The notes: a model not told the origin generated them from the sequence alone. Shown: positions 28,828-55,424, counted from the first letter of the stretch. The stretch: 64,000 nucleotides of DNA from Acidianus manzaensis (GCF_002116695.1 NZ_CP020477.1:2060501-2124500), one strand, 5' to 3'. A program made the numbers and translations.

Positions 28828-28996
28828 ATGAAAGAAGTACTTTGTCCAAAATGTGGCATAAGAATGGAGTTTATGGCTGAATCAGAATCAAGTGGTAATA
28901 AGAAAGAAGTACGATATTTCTATAGATGTCCAGCATGTGGAACAAGGATTGTTGAGTCTACAATGGAAATAACCAAAAAGGATAATAATATTGTTA

Positions 28997-29013
<17 letters not shown>
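28828..29013 (+). CDS. Small zinc-ribbon protein (61 aa)
   Basis: The ATG at 28828 is preferred to an in-frame start at 28804, since the latter would fall inside the divergent promoter zone. Two CPxCG motifs (LCPKCGIRM at about 5-13 and RCPACGTRI at about 33-41) form a treble-clef or ribbon zinc site resembling TFIIS-like ribbons. Function unknown. The 3' end overlaps the convergent kinase gene by 17 bp. Confidence 0.7.
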
Positions 29014-29659
<646 letters not shown>

Positions 29660-29702
29660 TTTTACTACTCTTAATGACTAGGAATTAATAAATATATATC
29701 TT

Positions 29703-30590
29703 TTACACATATTTTTCTATATAGTCAATATACTTGAATGCGTCATCAGGAAATATTAAAACAGTAGTTTTTTCATCCATAATCTTTTCATACGCTGCTA
29801 CTGTGGCTCCAGCACTTACCCCTATAAGGATTCCAGTAGATTTAGCCACTTTAATTATACCTTTTATAGCTTCTTCTAAATTGACATCTATCATTTTATC
29901 TATTTTAGCATCTGAGATAAATCCTTCATTATTTTGTCTTTTTATCCCAGGAATATGGCTACCTTCTGCTGGTTGTACACCTACTACTTCTATTTTGTCT
30001 CCATATTTTTCTTTAAAAAATAAGGATAAACCAGTCAAATGTCCTCCAGTTCCAGCAGTTGCTATTATTCTCATTGGAGTTTTTCCCATTGATCTTAGTT
30101 GTTCATCAATCTCTCTAGCTGTTGTATAATAATGAGTTAGATAATTTAATGAGTTATGAAATTGATCTAAATGCAATGCATTAGATTTTTTTGCATATGA
30201 TTTGACCAGTGGGAGTAATTCAGTAGTAGATTTACCTAATTGCATTACTTGAGCTCCTAAAGATTTCATAAGTATACTGAAACTTTTTGGAGCCTGTTGC
30301 GGTATAAATGATGTAAATTTTTTATTATATATTGCTGATAGGGAACTTAATGCTATTCCAAGATTTCCAGATGTAGCTTCTACAATTTCGTTAGCGTTTT
30401 TGTCTAGAGCATCTTTAAAAAGAAACCATGCGGTTCTATCTTTTATACTTTTACTAAATGGATTATAAAATTCTAATTTACCCCATACGTCTTTACCTAA
30501 ACTTAGCTTTAATAATGGTGTTGGCCACATACCTTCTAATAATTGTATTGGATCTTCAAATACGTGAAGATCTTTTGACACAATACGCAT
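29703..30590 (-). CDS. Cysteine synthase-like PLP enzyme
   Basis: 295 residues, fold type II. The PLP lysine is in [12 protein letters not shown] (about 42-53), the substrate loop is [12 protein letters not shown] (about 70-81), phosphate cup [10 protein letters not shown] (about 177-186), and ISAGA-like [11 protein letters not shown] (about 258-268). Closest to O-acetylserine/O-phosphoserine sulfhydrylases and cystathionine beta-synthases. Neighbouring TusA and DsrE-like genes on the same strand suggest a link with sulfur transfer. Confidence 0.85.
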   Translation of the reverse strand: MRIVSKDLHVFEDPIQLLEGMWPTPLLKLSLGKDVWGKLEFYNPFSKSIKDRTAWFLFKDALDKNANEIVEATSGNLGIALSSLSAIYNKKFTSFIPQQAPKSFSILMKSLGAQVMQLGKSTTELLPLVKSYAKKSNALHLDQFHNSLNYLTHYYTTAREIDEQLRSMGKTPMRIIATAGTGGHLTGLSLFFKEKYGDKIEVVGVQPAEGSHIPGIKRQNNEGFISDAKIDKMIDVNLEEAIKGIIKVAKSTGILIGVSAGATVAAYEKIMDEKTTVLIFPDDAFKYIDYIEKYV

Positions 30591-30618
30591 CTACCAGTTT
30601 ATTTTTATATTATACAAC

Positions 30619-30854
<236 letters not shown>

Positions 30855-30858
<4 letters not shown>

Positions 30859-31256
30859 AGTGAGATCACCACATCTGAACTCTTTGCTTCTTCAAGGAAA
30901 GATATAGTTCCAGATAATTTAACTCCATCCATTAAATCAGACTTATTCATTCCTACCAATTTTAATCCTGCCTCATCAATATAGAATTCTACTCCTTCTT
31001 TTAATAACTCTTCTAAAAGTTTTGAAGTGTCAGGTATCTTTAATCTTTTCATCTGATAATTTATGAAAAGTCTAGCAAAGAAACCCAATCTTAATTTTGA
31101 TTTTCCTTTATTTTGTTTAGTAAATAAAACTACTGCTTGTGAAGTTACGAAAAATTTTACTTCCCAATTTAAAGATTTGCCTCCTATAGCTAAAACTAAC
31201 CCATGATAAAATTTGTCCATACTATTGTCTGCTAATAGTATAGTTAGTTTTGACAT
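30855..31256 (-). CDS. DsrE/DsrF-like protein without cysteine
   Basis: 133 residues with a DsrE-like Rossmann-type pattern ([35 protein letters not shown], and a C-terminal [10 protein letters not shown]). The active-site position in the segment [15 protein letters not shown], where DsrE proteins normally have Cys, holds no Cys; in fact the whole protein contains none. It cannot carry a persulfide itself. It is coupled to the TusA gene (4-bp overlap), so it may be a structural or regulatory partner. Confidence 0.78.
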
Positions 31257-31311
31257 ATTTTAGTAATAGTAGCAAAGGATTATAAAAACGAGTAAGACAA
31301 ATCTGAATATC

Positions 31312-32344
<1,033 letters not shown>

Positions 32345-33409
32345 ATGAGTAAGATGGAAGTTAGAAGAGTACAAAAATTCGGAAAATCTACATTAATGGT
32401 TTCATTGCCTGCAGATTGGGTAAAAGAAGTAAATCTAAACCCAGGAGAGAGTATATACTTAGAAGTTGACGAAGATGGAAGCCTAAAAGTATATCCACCA
32501 AACCTAAAAACTGAAGGCTCTTCAAAAGATATGAAAATACAGATCAGATCATCTACATCTCCTGATTTAGTAAGTAGAATTATATATAGTTTATATATTT
32601 TAGGATATGACAAAATTTCAATAGAGACCTCAGAAGGTCCATTTAATGAAGACATACTAAGAAAACTAAAAGACACAGTAAGAAGTTTGATAGGGTTAGA
32701 AATAGTATCTCAAGATCTAACTTCAATTCAAATACAATCATTCTTAGATCCAACTAAATATAACATGAGTAGCCTAATTAGTAGACTAAGTAATACACTA
32801 AAACAAATGTTACACTACTTGAATTTAGGTATAAAAGAAGCTAGCAGGACATTCCTACAAGAAGTATTAGAGTTAGAAAAAGAAGTAGATAGATTATATT
32901 ATTTATCATTAAGACAATTACTATTAGCTCAAGTTAATAGAAGCTTAGCTTACATGATAGGTGTAAAAAGAATACAAATAGTAGGCAATAGAATTCTTAT
33001 GAAAGCTATAGAAGAAGCTTCTGATGAAATAAGTGAAGCAGCATCTGACTTACTATCATTACACCCAGAAGACTTAGAAGTAATGAAATACTCTTGGGAT
33101 AAAATTGATATGATAGTAGATCAAACTGCAGTTGTTATAGATCATGTAGTGAAAGTTCTAAATAAAGAAGACATAAAATTAGTTAACGAAGTTCTAGAAG
33201 AATTAAGAACCTTAAGAAGAGTTTTAATGGCTGAAGCTATAATGGCAGAAGATAAATTACAAAAAACAGAAACTCCAACAAGAGTTACAGTAACTTTCAG
33301 AAGCCTTAATTTAAGATTGTATAATGCTATAAGAAGAATGGAGCCAATAGCAGAAATAGCATTTAATAGAAGTGTAGAAAATCTAAAAGAAATAACTATT
33401 GACCAATAG
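32345..33409 (+). CDS. PhoU-like regulator with N-terminal AbrB/SpoVT domain
   Basis: 354 residues. Residues 1-48 form an AbrB/MazE-type DNA-binding swap-hairpin ([20 protein letters not shown]...[14 protein letters not shown]). Residues 120-350 are helical PhoU repeats with acidic metal-binding clusters ([13 protein letters not shown] at about 221-233; EAIMAEDKL at about 299). This architecture is common in archaea and links phosphate uptake to transcription. The 3' end overlaps nicotinate phosphoribosyltransferase on the other strand by 14 bp. Confidence 0.85.
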   Translation: MSKMEVRRVQKFGKSTLMVSLPADWVKEVNLNPGESIYLEVDEDGSLKVYPPNLKTEGSSKDMKIQIRSSTSPDLVSRIIYSLYILGYDKISIETSEGPFNEDILRKLKDTVRSLIGLEIVSQDLTSIQIQSFLDPTKYNMSSLISRLSNTLKQMLHYLNLGIKEASRTFLQEVLELEKEVDRLYYLSLRQLLLAQVNRSLAYMIGVKRIQIVGNRILMKAIEEASDEISEAASDLLSLHPEDLEVMKYSWDKIDMIVDQTAVVIDHVVKVLNKEDIKLVNEVLEELRTLRRVLMAEAIMAEDKLQKTETPTRVTVTFRSLNLRLYNAIRRMEPIAEIAFNRSVENLKEITIDQ

Positions 33410-34559
33410 ATATCTCCTTAAGTTGTGCAAGTACGTAATCTCTTATCTCACCTAAAGATGGCAAATTCCTTATTATTCTTCCGTTTTCCATGTATTTCAC
33501 TAATAAAGGTTTGCAATCTTTTATTGGTTCACCATCTAGTAAAGTAATTACATCATTAAAACCGTTACATCTGTAAACTTGTTTAGCTCCTGGCCACTTT
33601 CCTCGTTTAGTGTATGGAATCCATTTATCGTTTATCTTTTTTTCTACTATATCTGCGCTAATATCTACACTTGGTGGAAACGCTATACTTGTTCCTACTC
33701 CAAAGCCATCAACGTATTGCCTTAACTCTAGTACATCTTCTTCATCTAATCCTCCACTAACAATTATTTTTACATGATTAAATCCATTAATATCTAAAGT
33801 CCATCTAACTTCTTGAACAATTTTCCTAAAATTACCCCTTCTACTGGATGGCGTGTCTAATCTTACTCCTTGAAGCCTCTTACCTAGTAATTTAGCTGCT
33901 TTTAAGGCTTCAGTTCTTTCATCCTCAAAAGTATCAACTAAAGCTATTCTTGGTACTTTTTCATCCATAGCTTCATCAAACGCTTTCCATGCCTTCTCGT
34001 TATCGCCTACAGAAAGCATAAGTGCATGTGGCATTGTACCAGAAGGTTCTATATTAAATAATTCCTTATCAAACGCACCTGAAATACCGTCTGCACCTCC
34101 TATGTAAGACGCTCTATCCGCCATAGGTGCTATAGCTGGATGTAAAGATCTTAATCCGAAAAATAAGACTGACTTATCCATAGCTAAAGATTTTATCCTA
34201 GCAGTTTTAGTTGCTATACTACTTTCATGTCTCATTATGCCTAATAATGCTGTTTCATAAATCCCGAAATCGAGATAATTACCCTCTATTATCATGATAG
34301 GTTCTATTTCTTTAAATAATGTGCCTTCAGGCATTGCATATACGTTAACTGGTTTACCTTCAAGCATTTTTAGGCTTTCTTCTAATCCAGCAAAAACAGC
34401 CCATTTATATTGACTAGGAAGTCCATATGAATGAAACTCCATCCTTACATTAACTTTGTCAATACCTAAATGCTGTAGTGTTTGAACTGTCCTATCAAAA
34501 TATATATCAGTTACTTTACCTTTTAATATGTCTTCTTCTCCAGATATATAAAATCTCAT
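33396..34559 (-). CDS. Nicotinate phosphoribosyltransferase
   Basis: 387 residues. Type II PRTase fold signatures: [18 protein letters not shown] (about 132-149), [13 protein letters not shown] (about 173-185), the [13 protein letters not shown] phosphate loop (about 237-249), [19 protein letters not shown] and [13 protein letters not shown] (about 294-306). It makes NaMN from nicotinate and PRPP for NAD salvage. Monocistronic and divergent from the ribosomal operon 58 bp away. Confidence 0.9.
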   Translation of the reverse strand: MRFYISGEEDILKGKVTDIYFDRTVQTLQHLGIDKVNVRMEFHSYGLPSQYKWAVFAGLEESLKMLEGKPVNVYAMPEGTLFKEIEPIMIIEGNYLDFGIYETALLGIMRHESSIATKTARIKSLAMDKSVLFFGLRSLHPAIAPMADRASYIGGADGISGAFDKELFNIEPSGTMPHALMLSVGDNEKAWKAFDEAMDEKVPRIALVDTFEDERTEALKAAKLLGKRLQGVRLDTPSSRRGNFRKIVQEVRWTLDINGFNHVKIIVSGGLDEEDVLELRQYVDGFGVGTSIAFPPSVDISADIVEKKINDKWIPYTKRGKWPGAKQVYRCNGFNDVITLLDGEPIKDCKPLLVKYMENGRIIRNLPSLGEIRDYVLAQLKEISIGQ

Positions 34560-34599
<40 letters not shown>

Positions 34600-34617
34600 C
34601 AATGCATTCAACTAGAT

Positions 34618-35076
<459 letters not shown>

Positions 35077-35082
35077 TAAACC

Positions 35083-35439
35083 ATGTCAGAAGATGATTAC
35101 TTAAACGATCCTGAACTTCAAAATTTACTAGCTAGAAGAGCTCAACAAGAAAGCAGAAGAGAATTAGAAGAAAGACAAAAGAAAGCAGAATTAGAATCTA
35201 AAAAAGAAGCATTATTAAGAGTAATATTAACTCCAGAAGCAAGACAAAGACTAAATAATGTAAAACTAGTTAAGGCAGATATGGCTACAGCGTTAGAGGA
35301 TCAATTAATAGCACTAGCACAATCAGGAAGAATAAGAGTGCCAATTACAGATGATGAACTAAAAGAAATCTTATCACAATTAGCTGAACAAAATAAAAGA
35401 GACTTTAAAATAGAGATTAGAGAAAGAGGATGGAAATGA
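35083..35439 (+). CDS. PDCD5/TFAR19-like DNA-binding protein
   Basis: 118 residues, highly charged and helical. An N-terminal Arg/Glu helix ([17 protein letters not shown]) is followed by a three-helix core with [17 protein letters not shown] (about 45-61) and [15 protein letters not shown]. Conserved in archaea beside S19e and L39e; the eukaryotic homologue binds prefoldin/CCT. The stop overlaps the L39e start. Confidence 0.9.
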   Translation: MSEDDYLNDPELQNLLARRAQQESRRELEERQKKAELESKKEALLRVILTPEARQRLNNVKLVKADMATALEDQLIALAQSGRIRVPITDDELKEILSQLAEQNKRDFKIEIRERGWK

Positions 35440-35591
35440 GTAGGAATAAGCCAGCAGGCAAAAAAATCAGATTAGGAAAAGCTATAAAAACAAATAGCCC
35501 AATACCGGCATGGGTAATTTTAAAGACTAACGGAAAAGTTAGAATAAACCCAGTAAGAAGAAATTGGAGAAGAAATAGTTTAAAGGTGTAA
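35436..35591 (+). CDS. rpl39e: Ribosomal protein L39e
   Basis: 51 residues, very basic, from the ATG at 35436 that overlaps the previous stop. It contains [19 protein letters not shown] and [10 protein letters not shown], the typical exit-tunnel protein sequence. Confidence 0.95.
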   Translation: MSRNKPAGKKIRLGKAIKTNSPIPAWVILKTNGKVRINPVRRNWRRNSLKV

Positions 35592-35595
35592 TAAA

Positions 35596-35858
35596 ATGAA
35601 AGAAAAGGATAATTTTGAGATGACAATAAATTTAAGAAAAATAGCAACAAGTGGAAGAAGCAGAAGATATGCTAAAGCCTTAAATCACATAAAAGAAACA
35701 ATAACAAGGCATTTCAACGCGGAGAAAGTAATAATAGACCCAATATTAGCTGAAGCAATATCAACGAATAAGAAAGATAAAGTTGTAAATAGAATAAAGG
35801 TTATAGTAAACAAAATAGATGAAAAAACATATTTAGTAAAACTCGGTATTAAGTCTGA

Positions 35859-35862
<4 letters not shown>
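35596..35862 (+). CDS. rpl31e: Ribosomal protein L31e
   Basis: 88 residues. [20 protein letters not shown] near the N-terminus and ARHFN-like [19 protein letters not shown] are characteristic. Located next to the tunnel exit on the large subunit. The stop overlaps the aIF6 start (ATGA). Confidence 0.93.
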
Positions 35863-36798
<936 letters not shown>

Positions 36799-36803
36799 TT
36801 AAA

Positions 36804-37243
36804 ATGAGTGAAAATCAAGGTAAAATGGTAATTTCATTAGAAGATTTACTATCACAAGCTGATCTTCTAAAAAAACAAATAGACGAACTACAAAAAGCGC
36901 AAGCAGAATTAGCAGATTCTTTAGCATCAATATCTTCAGCTAAGGATTCTATAGAAGAACTAGGTAAACAACAAGAAATGCTTGTATCAAGCGATAAAAA
37001 AGGATATTTAATGTTCAGAATACAACAACAACCACAAAGTAAGGTTTTAGTTTATTTAGGCTTGGCTTATTATGCCGAAGTAGAATTACCTACAGCAATA
37101 AAAATCCTTGAAAGTAGAGAAAATGAATTAAATCAGGCATTACAAGATATCAACTCAAAATTATCAGAAAGCATAAATGCTTATTCACAAATAGCAGAAA
37201 TTCTAAAAAGTATCCAACAACAAAGCAACCAGAAAGGTGAATA

Positions 37244-37244
<1 letters not shown>
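36804..37244 (+). CDS. pfdA: Prefoldin alpha subunit
   Basis: 146 residues from the ATG at 36804. Two long coiled coils (about 12-52 and 95-140) flank a beta-hairpin region (MLVSSDKKGYLMFRI...KVLVYLGLAYYAEVELPTAI), the hexameric jellyfish chaperone subunit. Located between LX and FtsY as in other crenarchaea. Confidence 0.9.
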
Positions 37245-38419
<1,175 letters not shown>

Positions 38420-38450
38420 ATTAATTTTCTTGAAGAACAAATTGCTTATT

Positions 38451-38630
38451 ATGGACATTATAGAAAGGATAAAAAGACTTCCTGAAGATTGGAGAAGAAT
38501 AATAAGCGTGTCCAAAAAACCTGATAAAAATATGTTTAATATGTATCTTAAAGTAACTTTACTTGTACTAGCTTTTGTAGGCTTATTAGCCTTTTTAATT
38601 CAATTATCTTTGGCATTAATTGGTGAGTAA
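38451..38630 (+). CDS. secE: Protein translocase subunit SecE (Sec61 gamma)
   Basis: 59 residues from the ATG at 38451. An amphipathic helix IERIKRLPEDWRRIISVSKKP (about 4-24) precedes one TM segment (about 34-57), the universal SecE layout. In-frame TTG at 38430 is less likely. It is followed by Spt5 at 1 nt. Confidence 0.9.
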   Translation: MDIIERIKRLPEDWRRIISVSKKPDKNMFNMYLKVTLLVLAFVGLLAFLIQLSLALIGE

Positions 38631-38631
38631 T

Positions 38632-39090
<459 letters not shown>

Positions 39091-39101
39091 GGTGATAGTT
39101 T

Positions 39102-39608
<507 letters not shown>

Positions 39609-39613
39609 AATTT

Positions 39614-40270
39614 ATGATAGTTCCAAAAGATAAATTAACAGAGGGATTAAAAGAAGCATTATTAGAGAATAACAATCCTAAAAGAAACTTTAAACAAAGT
39701 GTTGATCTTATAGTATCTTTTAGAGGCGTAGATATGAAAAAAGGAGAAATAAAATTAAGAGAAATCGTACCATTACCAAAAGCTCCTACAAAAGAAAGAA
39801 GAGTTTTAGTAGTTCCAACATTTGAGCAATTAGATTCCGTTAAAAAAGCAGAACCAAATGTAATACTTACCAAAGAAGAATTACAAAAATTAAACGGACA
39901 AAAAAGAGTAGTAAGAAAATATGCTAGAGATAATGACTGGTTCTTAATTGCACCAGAATCAATGCCAATAGCAGGTAGAATACTAGGACCAGCATTAGGT
40001 CCTAGAGGAAAATTCCCTACACCACTACCTACTTCCTCTGAAGTCTCAGAATATGTATTAAGATTTAAGCATTCTACAGTAGTAAAAACTAAAGATCAAC
40101 CACACGTTCAAATATTTATAGGAAGTGAAGACCAGAAACCAGAGGACTTGGCTGATAATGCAATAGCAGTATTAAACACAATAGAAGGAAAACTAAAGAA
40201 CCTAACATATATAAAAGCTATTTATGTTAAAACAACTATGGGTAAACCAATTCAAATTAAAATGAAGTGA
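39614..40270 (+). CDS. rpl1: Ribosomal protein L1
   Basis: 218 residues with the signature [21 protein letters not shown] (about 118-138) and [17 protein letters not shown]. Mobile L1 stalk protein; often an autoregulator that binds its own mRNA. Located between L11 and L10. Confidence 0.95.
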   Translation: MIVPKDKLTEGLKEALLENNNPKRNFKQSVDLIVSFRGVDMKKGEIKLREIVPLPKAPTKERRVLVVPTFEQLDSVKKAEPNVILTKEELQKLNGQKRVVRKYARDNDWFLIAPESMPIAGRILGPALGPRGKFPTPLPTSSEVSEYVLRFKHSTVVKTKDQPHVQIFIGSEDQKPEDLADNAIAVLNTIEGKLKNLTYIKAIYVKTTMGKPIQIKMK

Positions 40271-40275
40271 TAATC

Positions 40276-41268
<993 letters not shown>

Positions 41269-41313
41269 TAAAGTTTTTAAAGGTGCATACAAAGTAAAAG
41301 AAGTTGATAGAAT

Positions 41314-41641
<328 letters not shown>

Positions 41642-41687
41642 TATCCTTTAGATAGTCTTTTTAATTCTTCTTTAGCTTTTTCTAATT

Positions 41688-45003
<3,316 letters not shown>

Positions 45004-45034
45004 TAATGCTAAAACTAGTAAAAGTTAAATGTGG

Positions 45035-45483
<449 letters not shown>

Positions 45484-45876
45484 ATGAACGAAAGCCTAAT
45501 TTTCAAAACACAAGACAATGAACAAAAAATCATAGGGAAACATGTATTTGGAAACCTTTATGACATCAACGAGAATTTGCTTGAGGATAAAGAGTTCTTA
45601 GAAAAACTTGTCTTAGAAGCAGTAAATATAGCTCATATGAATCTTGTAGAAATAAAGGCTTGGAGCTTCGGCGGCAAAAAAGGTGGAGTTTCAGTCTTAG
45701 CATTAGTTGAAGAAAGTCATATTGCTCTTCACACGTGGAACGAATATAATTATGCTACAGTTGATGTTTATACATGTGGAGAGCAGAGTGATCCACAGGC
45801 TGCTTTTAACTATATTGTAAACAGTCTAAAACCAAAAAGATATCAGTCATTTTACGCTGATAGAAGTTCAGATTAA
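45484..45876 (+). CDS. Pyruvoyl-dependent arginine/S-adenosylmethionine decarboxylase (probably ArgDC)
   Basis: 130 residues. The self-processing site is in [24 protein letters not shown] (about 78-101): cleavage before Ser turns it into the pyruvoyl group, and His and Cys are the usual catalytic partners. The fold is that of AdoMet decarboxylase, but in Sulfolobus solfataricus the paralogue beside HMG-CoA synthase is, as I recall, the crenarchaeal arginine decarboxylase. The same neighbourhood here makes ArgDC the better call. It supplies agmatine for polyamines and for tRNA-Ile agmatidine. Confidence 0.82.
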   Translation: MNESLIFKTQDNEQKIIGKHVFGNLYDINENLLEDKEFLEKLVLEAVNIAHMNLVEIKAWSFGGKKGGVSVLALVEESHIALHTWNEYNYATVDVYTCGEQSDPQAAFNYIVNSLKPKRYQSFYADRSSD

Positions 45877-45982
45877 TTTTTCAAATTCTCCTGCTAAATG
45901 TCAATAAAAAATATTTTTAGTCATGTTGATGTTTTTTGTTTTTATAGACAACTGTCTATATCCAGTATTCACAATAGAAAAA

Positions 45983-45993
45983 CTTTAAAAAAT
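45983..45993 (+). promoter_or_regulatory. Promoter of the mevalonate cluster
   Basis: CTTTAAAAAATA lies about 26 nt upstream of the ATG at 46013, an archaeal TATA box for a leaderless transcript of the HMG-CoA synthase operon. Confidence 0.6.
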
Positions 45994-46012
45994 ATAGTCT
46001 GCATTATATGGC

Positions 46013-47058
46013 ATGCGTTCTGGTATTGTAGGATGGGGATCATATATCCCAAGATATAGAATAGACATTAATGAAATTCAATCTACATGGGGTAAAGAAG
46101 CCAGCACTAAAAAAGTCCTTGGTCTGACTGAGAAATCTGTACCAGCTGTTGATGAAGATTCCACGACTATGGCAATAGAAGCATCTAAAAATGCATTAAG
46201 TAGGGCAAAAATAAATCCAGAGGATATTCAACTTACATTATTCGGTTCTGAATCAAAAGTTTATGCGGTAAAACCTACTGCAACAATACTAATTGATGCA
46301 TTAGGGTTATCTCATTATTCTCTGAGTGCAGATTTAGAATTTGCTTGTAGAGCTGCTTCAGCAGGATTAGGTCTAGCATTATCTATGGTAGATAGTGGGA
46401 GAATAAAATATGGACTAGTGGTAGGCTCTGATACTGCACAATCAAATCCTGGAGACATATTAGAGCTTAGCTCTGCCGCAGCTGCTGTATCATTTATAGT
46501 TGGTAAAGCAGAAGAATCTGCAGCAATATTAGAAGGTATGTCTTCATTTACTACTGATACTCCAGATTTCTGGAGGAGAGATGGTATGCCTTATCCATTA
46601 CATGGAGAATCGTTCACTGGTGAACCTGCATATTTTGCACATATCTTATCTGCAGTGGATAAATTATTCCAAGATTATGGACTTAAACCTACAGATTTCG
46701 ATTATTTCGTATTTCACCAACCTAATGGTAAGTTTCCTCTTCAAATTTCAAAGAAACTTAATATTCCGTTAGAAAAGGTAAAAGATGGATTAGTTTCACC
46801 TTACATAGGCAATCCATATAATGCATCAGCATTACTAGGCTTTGCAAAAGTATTAGATATTGCAAAGCCTAATCAGAGAATACTTGTAGCTCCATTTGGA
46901 AGTGGAGCTGGAGCAGACGCTTTTAGTTTTATAGTAACAGACAAAGTTTTGGAAAAACAGAAATTAGCTTATACAACAGAATATTATTTAGAGAAAAAGA
47001 AAACAGTTAGTTATGCAGAATACGCTAAGTATACAAATAAATACAAGGTGTATGAATA

Positions 47059-47059
<1 letters not shown>
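46013..47059 (+). CDS. Hydroxymethylglutaryl-CoA synthase
   Basis: 348 residues, thiolase superfamily. Catalytic Cys in [13 protein letters not shown] (about 109), His in [11 protein letters not shown] (about 233), and the acidic residue in the N-terminal [17 protein letters not shown] (about 40-56). It condenses acetoacetyl-CoA and acetyl-CoA in the mevalonate route to archaeal lipids. The stop overlaps the thiolase-like gene by 1 bp; in archaea these proteins form one complex with the DUF35 protein. Confidence 0.93.
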
Positions 47060-48135
<1,076 letters not shown>

Positions 48136-48139
48136 AAAA

Positions 48140-48535
48140 ATGAAAGTGTTCCCTCCACAGTTATGGAGAAATAAAGAAACCTTATATACTCTGATAGCAG
48201 GAAAATGCAACAAATGTGGAAATATAGTATTTCCGTACCAAGAATTCTGTAATAAATGCAAATCTTTCAACATTTCTAAAATAAAATTATCAGGAAAAGG
48301 TACATTAATTAGTTGGACCGTAGCATACCAAAATAGACCAGGATTCGAAAAAACTACACCAATCTATGTTGGTTATATAAAATTGGATGAAGGAATTGAA
48401 ATAGTAGCACCACTAACAGATGTAGATGAGTCCAACCTTAAAGAAAATTCTAGAGTAGAAGCTACAGTTAGAAAATTAAAATCTGATTCTACTAATGGAT
48501 TAATAGAATATGGTATAAAATTTAGGTTGGTATAA
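48140..48535 (+). CDS. DUF35 OB-fold zinc protein (thiolase/HMGCS bridging subunit)
   Basis: 131 residues. A zinc ribbon with four Cys ([11 protein letters not shown] and FCNKCKS, about 17-43) is followed by an OB fold (about 50-125: [12 protein letters not shown]...[10 protein letters not shown]). In the archaeal thiolase/HMG-CoA synthase complex this protein holds the two enzymes and forms the CoA tunnel. It shares its last base with the start of the reductase gene. Confidence 0.88.
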   Translation: MKVFPPQLWRNKETLYTLIAGKCNKCGNIVFPYQEFCNKCKSFNISKIKLSGKGTLISWTVAYQNRPGFEKTTPIYVGYIKLDEGIEIVAPLTDVDESNLKENSRVEATVRKLKSDSTNGLIEYGIKFRLV

Positions 48536-49764
48536 TGGATATAGACGAAGTGATAAACAAAGTAGTTAACGGAGAAATACAGCTTCATGAAATTGACAAT
48601 CTGCTAGATGCTAATGCTGCAATGGTGGCTAGAAGATTAGCTCTGGAAAAAATACTAAATATTCAACTACCATCTATAGGATCTACAATCCTAGATTATA
48701 GTGAAATAAAAAATAGAAATGCAGAAAATGTTATTGGAGGAATACAAATACCTGTTGGGATTGTAGGTCCATTAAAAGTTGATGGCGATTATGCAAAAGG
48801 ATTTTTTTATGTACCTATTGCTACGACAGAAGGTGCATTAATAGCTAGCGTAAATAGAGGAGCAAAAGCTATATCTGAATCCGGAGGAGCAAAAGTAAAG
48901 ATTTTTTTCGATGGAATGGCTAGAGCTCCACTCTTTGTATTACCAGATATAAATTCCGTAGCAGAATTCTTAGAGTGGATAGGAAAAAATAAGGAAGAAC
49001 TTAAGGATGTTGCAAAAACAACTACTACTCATGGAGAATTAGTAGATATACAACCTTTCACTTTAGGAAATAACGTTTGGTTAAGATTTGTGTTTTTTTC
49101 TGGAGATGCTATGGGTATGAATATTGCAACAATAGCATCAGAAGCATTATGCAATTATATAGAAAGTAATTTTGAAAAAGCCAAATGTATAGCAGTAAGC
49201 GGAAATATGTGTAGCGATAAAAAACAATCAATGGTAAACTCATTGTTAGGAAGAGGAAAAACAGTAACAGCTGAGGCAATGATAAAAGAAGATGTACTTA
49301 AAAAAGTACTTCATACTTCAGCAGAAGCAATAAATAACATAAATATTAGAAAGAATTTATTAGGTGGAGCAAGAGCAGGAAACATGTATCAGTTTAATGC
49401 CCATTTTGCCAATATAATAGCAGGAATTTTCTTAGCTACTGGTCAAGATGCTGCACAAATTGTAGAAAGTAGTTCCGGATACACATGGACAGAAGTAAGA
49501 AATAATGATCTATACATTTCTATAACACTAACATCACTAGAAGTAGGCACTATTGGAGGAGGAACCAGATTACCTACACAGAGAGAAGCTCTATCAATAT
49601 TAGGAGTAGCAGGAAGCGGAAATCCAATAGGAAGTAATGCTAAAAAATTTGCAGAAATAGTAGCTGCTACAGTACTATCTGGAGAATTAAACTTACTTGC
49701 TGCTCTAAGTAATAAGGAATTAGGAAAAGCACACAAAGCATTAGGTAGAGGAATAAAAACATAA
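48535..49764 (+). CDS. hmgA: HMG-CoA reductase, class I
   Basis: 409 residues. Catalytic residues are visible: Glu in [13 protein letters not shown] (about 100), Lys in [11 protein letters not shown] (about 234), Asp in [11 protein letters not shown] (about 303) and His in [11 protein letters not shown] (about 399). The [12 protein letters not shown] segment and GGTRLPTQ (NADP side) agree with class I. Makes mevalonate. Last gene of the mevalonate cluster. Confidence 0.94.
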   Translation: MDIDEVINKVVNGEIQLHEIDNLLDANAAMVARRLALEKILNIQLPSIGSTILDYSEIKNRNAENVIGGIQIPVGIVGPLKVDGDYAKGFFYVPIATTEGALIASVNRGAKAISESGGAKVKIFFDGMARAPLFVLPDINSVAEFLEWIGKNKEELKDVAKTTTTHGELVDIQPFTLGNNVWLRFVFFSGDAMGMNIATIASEALCNYIESNFEKAKCIAVSGNMCSDKKQSMVNSLLGRGKTVTAEAMIKEDVLKKVLHTSAEAINNINIRKNLLGGARAGNMYQFNAHFANIIAGIFLATGQDAAQIVESSSGYTWTEVRNNDLYISITLTSLEVGTIGGGTRLPTQREALSILGVAGSGNPIGSNAKKFAEIVAATVLSGELNLLAALSNKELGKAHKALGRGIKT

Positions 49765-49906
49765 GCGTTTTTGCTTTAATAGCAAAGGATATGGGTATAA
49801 AAAATTAATAACTTCCATGATAAGCTTGGACTTAATGATTTTATAAAAATATATAAAGTAATGTGCAAATTGCTATTGTAAAAATTTAGTTTACCTTATA
49901 GGAATA

Positions 49907-49961
49907 TATACGTTTTTCAATTAAAATATACGTAAGTTAAACGTCTTTGTAGTATATACGT
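49907..49961 (+). repeat. Three TATACGT repeats upstream of glyA
   Basis: TATACGT occurs at 49907-49913, 49927-49933 and 49955-49961, with a related AACGTCT at about 49940. They lie in the 295-bp gap before glyA, about 60-115 bp upstream of its TATA box (CATAAAAGC at 50021). Candidate regulator sites. The rest of the gap shows nothing else I can name. Confidence 0.45.
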
Positions 49962-50059
49962 TTGCAATCTAACTATAGATTATTTTGTATTTCTCTATAT
50001 TTTTCAGTGTTTTTACACAGCATAAAAGCTTAATTTTTCTCTTTTGCAGAGTATAAGCC

Positions 50060-51355
50060 ATGGAAATTCCAAATGAATTAGAAAAAGTTCTTCAGCTTAC
50101 GAAAGAGCAAAATACGTGGAGAAGAACTCAAACAATCAATTTAATAGCATCTGAAAACGTAATGAGTCCTACAGCAGAAGCAGTATATATGAGCGATTTT
50201 ATGTCAAGATATGCTGAAGGAAAACCGTATAAAAGATTTTATCAAGGAACAAAATATGTTGACGAAATAGAAACATTAGCGATAAATTTAATGAACGAAG
50301 TTACTCCAGCTAAATTCTCAGATTTGAGACCAATAAGTGGAACTCTAGCTAATGCAGCAGTTTTTAGAATATTAGCAAAGCCTGGAGATAAAGCATTAAT
50401 AGCCCCAGTACAAGCAGGATCTCATGTAAGCCATACTAAATTCGGAACTTTAGGAGCATTAGGGATAGAGCACATAGAAATGCCTTACGATAAAGAAAAT
50501 ATGAATGTAGATATAGATAAAGCTGCAAAAATGATAGAAGAAATAAAACCTAAATTTGTAGTTTTAGGAGGAAGTTTATATTTATTCCCTCATCCAACTA
50601 AAGAATTAGCTCCATATGTTCATTCAGTAGGAGCTAAGTTAGTTTATGATGCAGCACATGTATATGGCCTCATAGTTGGAAAAGCGTGGAGTAACCCATT
50701 AGACGAAGGAGCAGATTTCATGACTACTTCAACTCATAAAACCTTTCCAGGACCTCAAGGAGGATCAATATTATCTAATGATGAAACTATATTTAAGGAA
50801 GTATCAAGAACTATATTCCCATGGTTTGTAAGTAATCATCATTTACATAGATTACCAGCAACAGCTGTAGCTCTAATAGAGATGAAATATTTTGGAAAAG
50901 ATTATGCTTCACAAATCACTAAAAATGCTAAAAAATTAGCAGAATCGTTAGCAGAAAGAGGATTTAAAGTAGTAGGAGAACATCTAGGATATACAAAAAG
51001 CCACCAAGTAGCAGTAAACGTTAGAGAACTAGGAGGAGGAGCAAAAATAGCTAAAATGCTTGAAGAAGCTAACATAATAGTAAATAAGAATCTATTACCA
51101 TGTGATAAACCTGAAGACGTTAACAATCCAAGTGGATTAAGGATAGGAGTTCAAGAAATGACAAGATATGGGATGAAAGAAGACGATATAGAAGAGGTAG
51201 CAGAATTAATCAAGAAAGTAGCTATAGACAATAAAGACCCTAAGGATGTAAAGAAGGAAGTTATAGCGTTAAGACAAAAATTCCTAGACGTCAAATATAC
51301 ATTTAACGTTGACTTATCTTCATATTCAACAAAAAGTATTCCAATGATAATTTAA
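50060..51355 (+). CDS. glyA: Serine hydroxymethyltransferase
   Basis: 431 residues, PLP fold type [14 protein letters not shown] (about 26-38), [13 protein letters not shown] (about 60-72), PLP lysine in [14 protein letters not shown] (about 226-239), and [16 protein letters not shown] (about 362-377). It interconverts serine and glycine with a tetrahydropterin C1 carrier, which in this organism is methanopterin-like (see the beta-RFAP synthase in this window). Confidence 0.94.
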   Translation: MEIPNELEKVLQLTKEQNTWRRTQTINLIASENVMSPTAEAVYMSDFMSRYAEGKPYKRFYQGTKYVDEIETLAINLMNEVTPAKFSDLRPISGTLANAAVFRILAKPGDKALIAPVQAGSHVSHTKFGTLGALGIEHIEMPYDKENMNVDIDKAAKMIEEIKPKFVVLGGSLYLFPHPTKELAPYVHSVGAKLVYDAAHVYGLIVGKAWSNPLDEGADFMTTSTHKTFPGPQGGSILSNDETIFKEVSRTIFPWFVSNHHLHRLPATAVALIEMKYFGKDYASQITKNAKKLAESLAERGFKVVGEHLGYTKSHQVAVNVRELGGGAKIAKMLEEANIIVNKNLLPCDKPEDVNNPSGLRIGVQEMTRYGMKEDDIEEVAELIKKVAIDNKDPKDVKKEVIALRQKFLDVKYTFNVDLSSYSTKSIPMII

Positions 51356-51375
51356 TTTTTTATTAAAAAATTAAA

Positions 51376-54055
<2,680 letters not shown>

Positions 54056-54124
54056 ACTATTTTGTACAAACTAACTTATATATTATACTATAGCCTAACA
54101 ATTATTACATGATCTGCTATTATA

Positions 54125-54871
<747 letters not shown>

Positions 54872-54923
54872 AACCTCACTAAAAAATATAGCATGAAAAC
54901 TTTAAAACATTCTAATTAATAAC

Positions 54924-55003
<80 letters not shown>

Positions 55004-55424
55004 TACTATAATCTAGTCGAGTAATACGGGAATACATAACGATTATTAATCACTATATGACTTAAATTATTAATAAAAGTAGATGAGCGTATTTTACTTA
55101 TATGATACTATTCCTAACTATTAGAAATAGAAATCAATCATATAGATAATGAAAGTTTACTCAATACATCAAATATCATAAAAAGTTACACACAAAATTT
55201 CTGTTTGAGATTAACTCTACTCAACAAAAACAGGCAAATATGAAGATTTATAATTAACGTCTTAGCAATATTATATTTAATGGTTTATAAATTTAGATTT
55301 AATCTTCTTATGATTATGAACACTTTATATCATATTATATTAAAATGAGGAAAAGATAGTAACAGAAAACTAACATACTAAAATAACATAGTATATTTAT
55401 AAAAATAAAAATATAATATTAACG
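55004..55424. other. Gene-free AT-rich region
   Basis: About 420 bp, very AT-rich, stop codons in all frames. I see no RNA gene or repeat. Confidence 0.4.

Noticed and set aside
28794..28859. N-terminal extension of MoaA (22 codons)
   Set aside because: No family match, and it would run across the divergent promoter; the ATG at 28793 is followed by the conserved MoaA start.
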